From contig JAGQIY010000529.1 in NCBI GenBank assembly GCA_020430865.1, positions 1 through 27,903 of the forward strand: DNA of 27,903 nucleotides, given 5' to 3'. Within the stretch, counting starts at the first letter, position 1; the number at the start of each line of letters is the position of its first letter. The translations under genes were made by a program, and so were the position numbers. Source of the DNA: Myxococcales bacterium. GTDB lineage: Bacteria; Myxococcota; Polyangia; Polyangiales; Polyangiaceae. Shown one piece after another: positions 1-8,320 of this stretch. The notes beneath the pieces are model-generated. The model did not search any database and had not been told where the DNA came from. It saw only the letters and a list, made by a program, of their open reading frames with translations.

Positions 1-654
1 AACGTCCCCGAGACTTGCGAGGCCGACAAGGCCGAGCAATACATGCCCCCCGCGGGTGCGAACGCAGGGCTGATCTACGACGCTCAGTGTGCCGGGAAGG
101 CGGTCGCCTACTACGAGTCCCTGAGTGCGTGTCAGGGCTATCAAGAGACGAATGCGTGCTGTCGCCTGTACGTCGGCACCAAGGGGGCTGGGGCGGCGTG
201 CGACGACTTCGGCGATACGGATGAATGCGCCCAAGGCCTGCGCTGCGAGGGGGGCGTCTGCACCGCGCTGTGCGGATCAGGAACGGCGCAGCTTGGCCAG
301 TCGTGTGAGACGGCTGAATGCGCCGAGGGCCTGTGGTGCGACTACTACTCTTCCGACACTCCGGTCTGCTCCCGCCTGCCTGGGGCTGGCGAGAGCTGCT
401 ACGACTCCTTCGAGTGTGAGGGGGATCTGCGCTGTGTCGCTGTGGGTGACGATGACGTGTGCGTCGTGCCTGGAAAGCTAGGAGACGCGTGTCAGGAGTT
501 CACCTGCGGAAAAGGGCTCGGTTGCTTCGATGGGGTGTGCGGCAAGGCCAAGGCCGCCGGTAACCTCTGTACCTCGAATGACCAATGTGATTCCGGTGCC
601 TGCGAGGAGGTCTGCCAGAAGCCAACGGCGCAGGCCTGCGTCTACTTCTACTGA
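1..654 (+). CDS. Cysteine-rich secreted protein, Dickkopf-like repeats (5' end outside window)
   Basis: The reading frame is open from base 1, so the gene begins upstream and only the last 217 residues are seen. The visible part is a run of short cysteine modules with the spacing C...C..GLRC..G.C (for example ECAQGLRCEGGVC and ECEGDLRCVAVGDDDVC), at least five in tandem, with no membrane segment. This pattern is that of the Dickkopf N-terminal cysteine-rich family, which is common in predicted extracellular proteins and lipoproteins of Polyangia-type myxobacteria; their function is unknown. A signal peptide or lipobox would lie outside the window and cannot be checked. The stop codon overlaps the convergent downstream gene by 7 bases (648-654). 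The coding call is secure; the role is not known. Confidence 0.85.
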   Translation, partial: NVPETCEADKAEQYMPPAGANAGLIYDAQCAGKAVAYYESLSACQGYQETNACCRLYVGTKGAGAACDDFGDTDECAQGLRCEGGVCTALCGSGTAQLGQSCETAECAEGLWCDYYSSDTPVCSRLPGAGESCYDSFECEGDLRCVAVGDDDVCVVPGKLGDACQEFTCGKGLGCFDGVCGKAKAAGNLCTSNDQCDSGACEEVCQKPTAQACVYFY

Positions 655-1820
655 GGGCTCGGGGTGGCGGTGGTCGTCTCTCGAACACCGCCGCCGACGC
701 CGACGTGATAGGTTCTCGGGTCGTAACCAAATGCTGCGCGGAAAATGTCCCCGATATGGCGAGCTCGGCTGCCACCCCGGGATCGCCGCGCGCGATGCAC
801 ACCCAGGACGTCTCCGCCCGGGCTGAGCTCCGCGTCGACCCCCCAGAAGCCGCGCCGCGGCGCGGCGGGCATGCCGTAGCGCAGGTCGTCGAGTTCCACG
901 CGCTTGCCCCCGTTCTCCAGTCGATGGACCTGCCAGGCCAGCTGTCCCTTGGAGAACCAGCGGAACAGCCGACCCTCGGGCGTCGCGAGCACGCGCTCCA
1001 CGTCGGCGCTCGGTTCGAGCTCGAAGCTCTGCCAGGCGATTGGCCGCTCCACCCAGCCAGACGCATAGCCGACGAAGACGCGAGGGCCGCTCCGCGCGAC
1101 GACTCGCTTCAAGCCGTTCTGCATCACGAAGGTGTAGCCAGAGACCGAATCCACCTGGAAACCCGCGCTGGTGAGCTCCGCGCGTGCTTGCGCTTCGACT
1201 CTCCGGGTCATCCCTAACCCCCAAACCAGATAGGCGCTGGTGAGGGCGAGGGTCCAGCGCGCGACTCGAGTCGCGGCGCGAGGTCGTGATTTCTTCGCGC
1301 TGCAGATCGCCAGGGCGATGATCAGCGGCACGCTATAGGCAGGATCGACGATGCCGACGCCGTCGAACGCGAAGCGCTCTCGCCAGAAGGGAGCGAACAG
1401 CTGGGTGCCGTACGACGTGAAGACGTCGAGCATCGGGTGAGTCACGATGGACAGGACGAAGAGCCAGATCCAAGCACGCTTCGCTCCGGCGCCTGTCCAG
1501 TTGACGCCCTCGGGCTGACCCGGGACCTGCGCTTCCAGATCGACGTCGGGCTCACGCTTCCGTGCTCGCCAGCGCTCCAGGCGCCAGACGGCGATGCCTA
1601 GCAGCGGCCCGAGCGCAGGACCAAACCACAGCGAGTGGCTGGTGCCGCGATGCACCCACATCGAGGTGAACTCCCCACCCAGCGCGGCGCTGACGAAGAT
1701 GTCGGCGTCCGGAAGCAGCCCCCCGAGGGCTCCCCACCACGCAGCGCGTCGGCCGAGACGCGTCCCGACGCTGGCCTGTCCCACCGTCGCACCGAGCAAA
1801 GCTTGCGTGATTCCGTCCAC
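648..1820 (-). CDS. Membrane-bound metal-dependent hydrolase, YdjM/DUF457 family
   Basis: This 390-residue protein matches the LexA-binding, inner-membrane-associated hydrolase family (YdjM/DUF457). Visible motifs are an N-terminal MDGITQALLG, LLPDAD at residues 35-40, HRGTSHS at 57-63 and THPMLD at 127-132. The His and Asp residues in these motifs are the presumed metal ligands. Hydrophobic stretches follow at about 62-80, 117-127 and 163-173, with another near 190-200. The C-terminal half (about residues 205-390) is soluble-looking and not part of the core family pattern. The substrate of the family is not known. The gene stands alone on the minus strand and converges with the cysteine-rich protein gene. 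The ATG start was chosen because the conserved family N-terminus begins exactly there. Confidence 0.82.
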   Translation of the reverse strand: MDGITQALLGATVGQASVGTRLGRRAAWWGALGGLLPDADIFVSAALGGEFTSMWVHRGTSHSLWFGPALGPLLGIAVWRLERWRARKREPDVDLEAQVPGQPEGVNWTGAGAKRAWIWLFVLSIVTHPMLDVFTSYGTQLFAPFWRERFAFDGVGIVDPAYSVPLIIALAICSAKKSRPRAATRVARWTLALTSAYLVWGLGMTRRVEAQARAELTSAGFQVDSVSGYTFVMQNGLKRVVARSGPRVFVGYASGWVERPIAWQSFELEPSADVERVLATPEGRLFRWFSKGQLAWQVHRLENGGKRVELDDLRYGMPAAPRRGFWGVDAELSPGGDVLGVHRARRSRGGSRARHIGDIFRAAFGYDPRTYHVGVGGGVRETTTATPSPQ

Positions 1821-1989
1821 AGCCTGCGTCTTCCCGAGCAGCCGATCCGTCGCTTGCGGGGCACCAAGCCCCCAAACCAGACGCCGAAACCTAGGCGCTG
1901 GCCCTCACTTGGTCATGCATCACCGGAGCCGAGATTGTCCAACCCCTTCGCGACCTTAACTCTTCCCGGGCGTGGTACCCTGCGGGCAC

Positions 1990-2796
1990 ATGCTCACGCG
2001 ACTCGGGAAACGGGGCGGCGCTGGCTCATGGCAGCGCTTGATGTGGGTGCTGACGCTGCCGATCGTGCTGTTGGTAGCGTACAGCGCTTTTGGCCAACCG
2101 AAGGGTAAGGCCAAGGCCAAGGAGGACGCCAAGGCGAAGGACGCCAAGGCGGAGGATGACAAGGCCAAGAAGGGCAAGGACGCCAAGGAAGAAGAGGCGA
2201 CGCCGAGCGATGCTGGCGCGCCACCCGCGGCGCCGGAGGACGACGACGAACCCCCGCCGCGCCCCCAGACCGGAGACGGCGGAAAGCTATCGCCGCTCAA
2301 TCCCGAGCCCGACGAGTTTCCTCAGGGCAGTGAGTCCGTGACGCCGCCGAACTACGACCAGCTGCTGGGAGACATCGCGTCGCTGCGCAGCCGGGTGTCC
2401 GCGCTGACCACGACGCTCTACGCGAGCAAGATCCGCGTCATCGTCGAGACCGACGGTGACGACGCGCGGATCGAGACCTTCGTCGTGACGCTGGACGGCG
2501 GCGTCGTCTACCGGGCGCCCAAGCGCTTCAGCGCGGAAGACGAGAAGCTGATCTACGAACACGGGGTGGCCCCTGGGCACCACGTGCTGGGCGTCGAGAT
2601 CGAGCGCAGTGACGCCCGCGGCAAGGCCTACAAGACCTATCAGAGCTCGCGCTTCAGCATCGTGGTGCCCGAGAAGAAGCAGCTCGAGACCCACTTCGTG
2701 ATCGAAGACGACTCGGACATGGCCGAGGACTTCCCGGACGACGAAGACGGCGAGTACGACCTCAGGGTCCGTCTGCGCGCTCGGGTGATCGAGTGA
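1990..2796 (+). CDS. Exported charged low-complexity protein, first gene of the TPR cluster
   Basis: The product is 268 residues if translation starts at the ATG at 1990; a GTG at 1972 would add six residues, and an ATG at 2041 would leave too few basic residues before the hydrophobic core. Residues about 17-34 form a signal peptide core ending near AFGQ. A Lys/Ala/Asp/Glu-rich segment follows (about 35-70), then an acidic-proline linker, then a compact domain (about 125-245) that looks like a beta-sandwich, and an acidic C-terminus. It has no motif I can tie to an enzyme. The next gene starts inside its stop codon (GTGA overlap), so it is translationally coupled to the TPR proteins downstream and probably works with them in the periplasm. 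Function is unassigned. Confidence 0.75.
   Translation: MLTRLGKRGGAGSWQRLMWVLTLPIVLLVAYSAFGQPKGKAKAKEDAKAKDAKAEDDKAKKGKDAKEEEATPSDAGAPPAAPEDDDEPPPRPQTGDGGKLSPLNPEPDEFPQGSESVTPPNYDQLLGDIASLRSRVSALTTTLYASKIRVIVETDGDDARIETFVVTLDGGVVYRAPKRFSAEDEKLIYEHGVAPGHHVLGVEIERSDARGKAYKTYQSSRFSIVVPEKKQLETHFVIEDDSDMAEDFPDDEDGEYDLRVRLRARVIE
2098..2196 (+). repeat. Lys/Ala/Asp low-complexity coding tract
   Basis: A stretch built from variants of AAGGCCAAGG and GACGCCAAGG encodes an alternating Lys-Ala-Asp/Glu segment just after the signal peptide. It is a degenerate repeat inside a coding region and probably acts as a flexible charged spacer. Confidence 0.5.
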
Positions 2797-4949
2797 GGCG
2801 AGCCATGCTCCGGATGTCCTGCGGCCAGAGACGCCTCGTATCGGGGCTGGTCTGCGTGCTCGTGCTGGGCCTCGGCCTGTCCGCGATGGCACAGGATGAA
2901 GACAATCCGTACGGAACCGACGCTGGCGCCGCCAAGAAGCCAAGCAAGGGCAAGGACGCCAGGCCGGACGAGGCAGCCGAGAAGGCGACGGATGACTCAG
3001 GGACTCCCGCGGGGGGGAGCGAGCCCTCCAAGCCTGCTGAGGAAGCCTCGAAGCCTCCGCGGGAGATGCCGGCTGGCGAGGGCCCCAAGGCCGACACCCG
3101 TTCCGCCGAGATGCGCGCCTACCAGGCCGCGATGAAGGATCGCCGCTTGGCCGCCACCGCGCCCATCAGTCGTCAGCGGCTGCGGGACGAGCTGGTGAAG
3201 ATCGAGGAGAAGCTCGACAACGGGCGCCGCGACGAAGCGATCGGCCAGCTGGTGTACATCGTGGAGGCCCAGCGCTTCGACGCGTTCAAGGAGACCGACG
3301 AAGGGCGTGCTTGCATCTTCTGGCTCGGGGACTCGCTCGGACGCGCCGGCGCACACGGTCCCGCCCGCGGCTACCTGGAGCGCTTGCTCGGAGGTAAGGT
3401 CGACGTCTGGTTCCGTAGGGCAATTCGGAGCCTGGTAGACTTCGGCCTGGAGAGCGACCATCCGGAGGTCTTCATCAAGGCGCTCGCCCCGGTCGCCAGC
3501 AAGGCCCCCGAAGAGCAGCAGGGCGACATCGCGTACCTCGAAGGGCGCGCCGAGGAGCGCAAGAAGCGACCCCTGCGTGCGCTGCAGGCGCTCGCAAGGG
3601 TGACCCCGCGCTCACGCTTCTGGGCTCAAGCGACCTACCTGTCAGGTCTGATCGAGGTGGAGCGGGGGCAGCTGAAGAAGGGGGAGAACCTGTTCTGCAA
3701 GGTGGCGGATCCCAAGGCGACGCCCAAGCAGGCGCTGCTGTTCGGTGGCAGCGACTTCTTTCGGGTCCGCGACCTCGCCCGGCTCGCGCTGGGCCGGGTC
3801 GCCCACGAGCAGTACCGCTTCGACGACTCGCGGTACTACTACTACCTCGTGCCGGCGGACTCGGACGCGCTTCCCGAGGCGCTCTACGAGTCCGCGACCG
3901 GGCGCTACGAGGCGAAGGACTACGAAGGCGCGCGGGAGCTGCTGGACCAGCTGCGCAAGACCGGCGTCGACCACCCCTACGAAGACGAGGCGTGGATTCT
4001 CGACGCATACGTCGACCTGGCGGCCTGCAAGTTCCCTCAGGCGGACAAGAAGCTGTCCCAGTTCCTCAAGCGCTACGAGCCGGTGCGCGACACCGCGCGA
4101 GCGCTCAGCAAGGACAAGCAGGCGGTGCGCAAGCTGGTCGAGGCCATCGAGAGCGGCTCGGATCCCGCAGCGGCTGGCGTGACAGGAGATGCTCGTCGTA
4201 TCCGTGCGGTAGCCGCCTTGCTGAGGCTGGATCCCGCCTATGGTCGCTCCTCGCGTCGCCTGGCCCAGCTCGAGCACCAGCAGAGCGGCCTGCGCGGCGC
4301 GCTGGGAGAGCTCGACGACACGCGTCAGGTTCTCGCGAAACCAGGCGAACTCAAGGCCCAGTCAGCGCGACCAATCGGCGACTCCCCGGAGGCCAAGCTC
4401 TCGCGGATCGATCAGCAGCTGGAGGAGGTGCGCCGCCTGGTCAGGGAGGCCAAGGAGGCGAGCAAGGGCAAGGCGTCCGCGCAGCTGAAGGCGCTGGAGA
4501 AGTCCCTCGAGGAACTCGAGAAGCGTGCCAGGGACGCCCATGAGGAGACTCGTGAGGCCGCCCCGAAGCAGGACGCCAAGACGACCAAGGATCTGTCCGG
4601 CCTCGTGGTGAGCGAGCGAGAGCGGGCGACGAAGCTGTTCAACGAAGCACAGAAGCTGCGCCAGGTGCTCCTGGAGCAGCAGGAGCGGCTCGCTCAGGAC
4701 GCCCTCGTCCGCCTGGACAAGCGCCTCTCACGCCTGCTGCGGCGCGCCCGGCTGGGACGCATCGAGACGGTGCTGGGTCGCAAGCGTGCGCTGGAGCTGG
4801 AGGTCGAGGCCCTGAGCCAGGGGCTGCTGCCACAGCAAGCCATAGACTCCCTGGATGCCGCCCGTTTCCTCGGGGATGATGAGGAGTACTGGCCCTTCGA
4901 TGGCGAGGACTGGGCAGACGAGTATGTTGGGGGGGAGGGGCTGCGATGA
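2793..4949 (+). CDS. Periplasmic TPR and coiled-coil protein of the Glt-like cluster
   Basis: The product is 718 residues from the GTG at 2793, which overlaps the upstream TGA by 4 bases; an ATG at 2805 is an alternative. Residues about 12-34 form a signal peptide ending in SAMAQ. A charged low-complexity linker (35-105) follows, then helical TPR-like repeats (about 125-430; for example ALYESATGRYEAKDYEGARE), then a long charged coiled coil (about 480-650). The C-terminus is acidic and aromatic (EEYWPFDGEDWADEY). Size, export and architecture recall the TPR protein GltC of the Myxococcus gliding machinery, but I assign that only by general resemblance. It could equally be a cell-envelope scaffold with no role in motility. 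It is coupled to its neighbours on both sides by 4-base overlaps. Confidence 0.8.
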   Translation: MRRAMLRMSCGQRRLVSGLVCVLVLGLGLSAMAQDEDNPYGTDAGAAKKPSKGKDARPDEAAEKATDDSGTPAGGSEPSKPAEEASKPPREMPAGEGPKADTRSAEMRAYQAAMKDRRLAATAPISRQRLRDELVKIEEKLDNGRRDEAIGQLVYIVEAQRFDAFKETDEGRACIFWLGDSLGRAGAHGPARGYLERLLGGKVDVWFRRAIRSLVDFGLESDHPEVFIKALAPVASKAPEEQQGDIAYLEGRAEERKKRPLRALQALARVTPRSRFWAQATYLSGLIEVERGQLKKGENLFCKVADPKATPKQALLFGGSDFFRVRDLARLALGRVAHEQYRFDDSRYYYYLVPADSDALPEALYESATGRYEAKDYEGARELLDQLRKTGVDHPYEDEAWILDAYVDLAACKFPQADKKLSQFLKRYEPVRDTARALSKDKQAVRKLVEAIESGSDPAAAGVTGDARRIRAVAALLRLDPAYGRSSRRLAQLEHQQSGLRGALGELDDTRQVLAKPGELKAQSARPIGDSPEAKLSRIDQQLEEVRRLVREAKEASKGKASAQLKALEKSLEELEKRARDAHEETREAAPKQDAKTTKDLSGLVVSERERATKLFNEAQKLRQVLLEQQERLAQDALVRLDKRLSRLLRRARLGRIETVLGRKRALELEVEALSQGLLPQQAIDSLDAARFLGDDEEYWPFDGEDWADEYVGGEGLR

Positions 4950-5422
4950 GACCCACACGCTGGCTCCTCGTCGGCGCGCTGTTGTGCTTCTCGGGGGCGG
5001 CTGCGGCTCAGGAAGAGTCGGGCCCCGCGCTGAAGGGCGAGAGCTCGAGCATCAAGCCCGTTGGCGAGCGCAAGCTGGGGAAGAAGAAGCGCCCGACCGT
5101 CAGCAAGAAGAAGGCTGACAAGGAGAAGAAGGAGCGCAGCAAGCAGATCAGCTGGCAGATCCCGGCGAAGCTGCGGGCGGCCCTCGAGAAGAAGATCGAC
5201 GACCGCATCACGCGCAATATCCGTGAGGCAAAGAAGCTCCGGAGGGAGGCGCTCGGCCTCTTGCGCAAGTTCATCAAGGAGAGCCCCGAGAGCGCTCCCT
5301 CCATGCCGGAGGCACTGATGCGTCTCGGGGAGCTGGAGTGGGAAGACGCCCGAGATCAGTTCCTCGTCGACTTCAACAAGTGGGAGGACGCGCCCGCGAG
5401 CAAGCGGGGTGAGCCACCCTAG
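4946..5422 (+). CDS. N-terminal fragment of GltD-like TPR protein (signal peptide part)
   Basis: The fragment is 158 residues and starts with an ATG that overlaps the upstream TGA (ATGA). The G-rich run just before it can act as a ribosome binding site. Residues 1-21 are a clear signal peptide (basic MRPTR, hydrophobic core, cleavage near AAAAQ). A strongly basic segment (about 40-65) and amphipathic helices follow, the last of which (MPEALMRLGELEWEDARDQ) looks like a first TPR helix. It ends at TAG 5420-5422 in the middle of a helical region, not at a domain border, which is why I regard it as the broken front of the gene continuing at 5423. Alone it would export only a basic fragment. Confidence 0.6.
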   Translation: MRPTRWLLVGALLCFSGAAAAQEESGPALKGESSSIKPVGERKLGKKKRPTVSKKKADKEKKERSKQISWQIPAKLRAALEKKIDDRITRNIREAKKLRREALGLLRKFIKESPESAPSMPEALMRLGELEWEDARDQFLVDFNKWEDAPASKRGEPP

Positions 5423-5458
5423 CCGGACTACAGTCTGGCGCGCTCGCGCTTCCAGCGC

Positions 5459-8320
5459 GTGCTCAAGAAGCACATGACCTACTCGCAGTACGACGTCGCG
5501 CTGTACGTCGACGGCTTCCTGGCGACCGAGGAGGGCAAAGGCGAGGAAGCGCTGAATCGCTTCAACAAGATCCTCAAGTGGTTCCCAAGGAGTCGCTTCG
5601 TTCCCGATGCGCACATGGTGCGTGCCGAGTCGGAGTTTCTGAAGGACGCGCCCAACTACCAGACGGCCTACGACGAGTACGAGGAGGTGCTGAAGTACAA
5701 GGACAGCCCCCTCCACGACCTGGCGCTCTTCAAGAGCGCCTGGTGCTTGTGGCGGCTTGGGCAGACGGACGAGGCGGCCAAGCGTTTCCTCGCGGTGTTC
5801 AAGGCGACCGAGGAGGGCGGAAAGGGTCGCAGTCAGGACGAGCTCGACGAGCTGCAGACCGAGGCGCTACGCAACCTGGTCGCGGTCTTCGTGGAGGACG
5901 AGAAGAACTCCGCCGAGGACATGTACAAGTTCCTGGTCAAGGCCGGCGGAGAGAAGTTCGCGGGCAAGATCGTGAGGGCTCTCGCCGAGGCGTTCTACGA
6001 CCAGGCGCACTTCGAGCGAGGCATCGAGGCCTATCGGCTCTTGCTCAAGCTGGAGCCGACCAGCCCCGACGCCTACAAATACGGTCTCGCGATCGCTGCC
6101 GGTCACTCCACGATGCAGGACTGGAAGAGCCTGCAGAAGGACTACCGCTGGCTGATCACCACGTACACGCTCCCACCGAAGCCAGCGAAGAAGGGCGCGA
6201 AGACTCCCCCGCTGCCCACCTACCCGGCGAGCCCCTGGACCAAGGTGCAGCGCCCGTTGACGCTCAGCGACGCGGCTCGTGCCATCGAGAAGCAGCTGAG
6301 CGACGACGCGGTGGGCCTCCACGCGAAGGCGCAGGCCGACAAGGCAAGCGAGAACGAGTGGGCTGCGGCCTCGGAACTCTACGCGATCTACCTGAGCCGC
6401 TTCGGTGACAAGCCCTCGGCCTACGAGGTGTACTTCAACCACGCGGAAATCAACTTCTATCACCTGAACAACGGCGCGGTCGCGGCGGATAGCTACATGG
6501 CCGCCGTGCGCATGAACCCCAAGGGCAAGCTCTCACGGGACGCGCTGTACAACGCCCTGGCCGCCCTCGAGCGAGCCCGCGCCGCCGAGTTCGAAGCCGC
6601 CAAGGCCAAGGGAAAGAAGCAAGAAGAGTCGCCGACCGACAAGAAGCTGACCGAGGCGATGGAACTCTACGTCCAGACCTACCCCAAGGATCCGGACGTG
6701 CCCGAGTTGCTCTTCCGTCAGGGCAAGCTCTACTACGACTACGAAGTCTTCGACCCGGCCGTCCGCCTGTGGGGCTTGCTGCTCGAGAAGTACCCGGAGA
6801 GCAGCTACTCCGTGGGTGCTGGCGAGCTGATCCTGGATAGCTTCAACAAGAGCAAGGACTACGGGAACATCGAGACCTGGGCCAGGCGTCTGAAGAAGGC
6901 GCCGGCCTTCCAGAAGCCCGAGCAGCAGGCGCGGTTGGACACGCTCATCGTGCAGTCGGTGTTCAAGCAGGGCGAGCAGCTGTCCAGTCAAGGCAAGCAC
7001 GCCGACGCAGCGTCGGCTTATCTGCGCGCGGCTCGCGAGTTCCCCAAGGATCAGCGCGCAGCGCAGGCCGCGGTCAACGCGGAGATCGAGGCCAAGCGCG
7101 CCGCGGATCTGACGACGGTTGCGGCTGCCGCGGCGCTGCTGGCCGAGAACCACAAGGGCAGCAAGGAAGCTGGCGATGGCCTGTGGATCGCGGCCAACAC
7201 CTATCAGAGTGTTGGGCTGTTCTCCGAGGCGGCCGGCTACCATGAGCAGATCGTCGCTGACTTCCCCAAGCACGAGCATCACCAGGACGCGGCTTACAAC
7301 GCGGTGCTCTTGCGCACGACCGTGGGCGACCACGCGAAGGCCATCTCCGACGGAGAAGCCTACAAGAAGGCGTATCCGCGGGGCGAAGACGCGGACGAGG
7401 TCGTGTTCCTGATGGGCAAGGCCCACGAGAAGGCAGAAAAATGGAAGGACGCCGAGCGCCTGTACGCGCGCTACGAGCTGGCCTCCCGCAACCCGAACAC
7501 CCAGGTCGAGGCGCTGGTTCGACTCGCGACCGTGCGCGTGAAGCTGAACGATGAGCGGGGCGCGAAGAACGCGCTGCGCAAGGCGGTGCGGGTCGGCAAG
7601 CAGAAGAAGAGTAGCCTCGACTCGGGCGGCAGGTACTTCGCCGCGAAGGCTCGCTACATGGAGGGCGAGCGGATCCTCGCGGCATACGACAAGATCTCCA
7701 TCCAGGGCGACGTCAAGCAGCTCAAGAAACGCCTGAAGCAGAAGAGCGAGCTGCTCAAGGATGCCGCGGAGACGTTCCTCGACACCGCCGAGATGGGCGT
7801 CGCCGAGTGGACCACGGCGTCGCTGTACCAGATTGGCTACACCTACGAGAGCTTCGCCAAGGCGCTCACCGATTCGCCGCCGCCCGATTCGCTGAGTGAC
7901 GCGGACAAGGAACTGTATCGCCAGCAGATCGACGAGTTCATCGTGCCCATCGAGGAGAAAGCCATCGAGGCCTACGAGAGCGGCTGGACCAAGGCGATCG
8001 AGCTCGGCATCTTCAACTCCTGGACCGCGAAGATGCGAGACGCGCTGGGCCGCCTGCTGTCCGAGGTCTACTCGCCGATGCACGAGATCGGGCTCAAGCT
8101 GCGCTCTCAGGGCACTTCGCCGTTGCCCGAGCTGATCGACGGACCTCGTCGGGCGAAGGGGCGGAGCAAGAAGTACCTGATCCCGAGCAAGGTGAAGGAT
8201 GTCAGCGAGACCGCTGCGCCGAAGCCCGCGGACGACCCCGACGCCGACAAGCCCGAGGCGAAGGACGAGAAGAGCGACAAGAAGTCCAACGACAAGGACA
8301 AGAAGGGTAAGGGCAAATGA
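5459..8320 (+). CDS. Large TPR protein, C-terminal part of GltD-like protein
   Basis: The 953-residue frame opens at GTG 5459 but has no ribosome binding site and no signal peptide, so it is unlikely to be an independent gene. It consists almost wholly of TPR-like helix pairs (for example ALNRFNKILKWFPRSR near the start, LYYDYEVFDPAVRLWGLLLE in the middle, and AERLYARYELASRNPNTQVE later) and ends in a Lys/Asp-rich tail (last ~50 residues). Length with the upstream part (1124 residues), export, TPR content and the adjacency of a TPR lipoprotein fit GltD/AgmU of Myxococcus, followed there by GltE/AglT. That identity is an inference from architecture and gene order. Its stop overlaps the next start (ATGA). 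Confidence 0.75.
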   Translation: MLKKHMTYSQYDVALYVDGFLATEEGKGEEALNRFNKILKWFPRSRFVPDAHMVRAESEFLKDAPNYQTAYDEYEEVLKYKDSPLHDLALFKSAWCLWRLGQTDEAAKRFLAVFKATEEGGKGRSQDELDELQTEALRNLVAVFVEDEKNSAEDMYKFLVKAGGEKFAGKIVRALAEAFYDQAHFERGIEAYRLLLKLEPTSPDAYKYGLAIAAGHSTMQDWKSLQKDYRWLITTYTLPPKPAKKGAKTPPLPTYPASPWTKVQRPLTLSDAARAIEKQLSDDAVGLHAKAQADKASENEWAAASELYAIYLSRFGDKPSAYEVYFNHAEINFYHLNNGAVAADSYMAAVRMNPKGKLSRDALYNALAALERARAAEFEAAKAKGKKQEESPTDKKLTEAMELYVQTYPKDPDVPELLFRQGKLYYDYEVFDPAVRLWGLLLEKYPESSYSVGAGELILDSFNKSKDYGNIETWARRLKKAPAFQKPEQQARLDTLIVQSVFKQGEQLSSQGKHADAASAYLRAAREFPKDQRAAQAAVNAEIEAKRAADLTTVAAAAALLAENHKGSKEAGDGLWIAANTYQSVGLFSEAAGYHEQIVADFPKHEHHQDAAYNAVLLRTTVGDHAKAISDGEAYKKAYPRGEDADEVVFLMGKAHEKAEKWKDAERLYARYELASRNPNTQVEALVRLATVRVKLNDERGAKNALRKAVRVGKQKKSSLDSGGRYFAAKARYMEGERILAAYDKISIQGDVKQLKKRLKQKSELLKDAAETFLDTAEMGVAEWTTASLYQIGYTYESFAKALTDSPPPDSLSDADKELYRQQIDEFIVPIEEKAIEAYESGWTKAIELGIFNSWTAKMRDALGRLLSEVYSPMHEIGLKLRSQGTSPLPELIDGPRRAKGRSKKYLIPSKVKDVSETAAPKPADDPDADKPEAKDEKSDKKSNDKDKKGKGK

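Larger units (their letters stand above)
4946..8320 (+). pseudogene. GltD-like TPR gene interrupted by an in-frame TAG at codon 159
   Basis: The ORFs 4946-5422 and 5459-8320 lie in the same frame and are separated only by TAG at 5420-5422 and 12 sense codons. Read through, they form one 1124-residue exported TPR protein: signal peptide in the first part, repeats in the second. The 12 intervening codons (PDYSLARSRFQR) read naturally into the TPR that follows, so this is a single substitution and not a frameshift or deletion. It may be a real nonsense mutation, a sequencing or assembly error, or (less likely) a readthrough site. The two fragments are annotated separately. Confidence 0.65.

Noticed and set aside
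1935..1963. TTGTCC and AACTCT with 17-base spacing before the TPR cluster as a sigma-70 promoter
   Set aside because: Both hexamers match the consensus poorly; the spacing alone is not enough to call a promoter.
6533..8083. Long minus-strand ORF (over 500 codons) opposite the TPR gene
   Set aside because: It is an antisense shadow of a high-GC gene: the plus-strand frame has clear TPR repeats and biased third positions, and the antisense product resembles no family.
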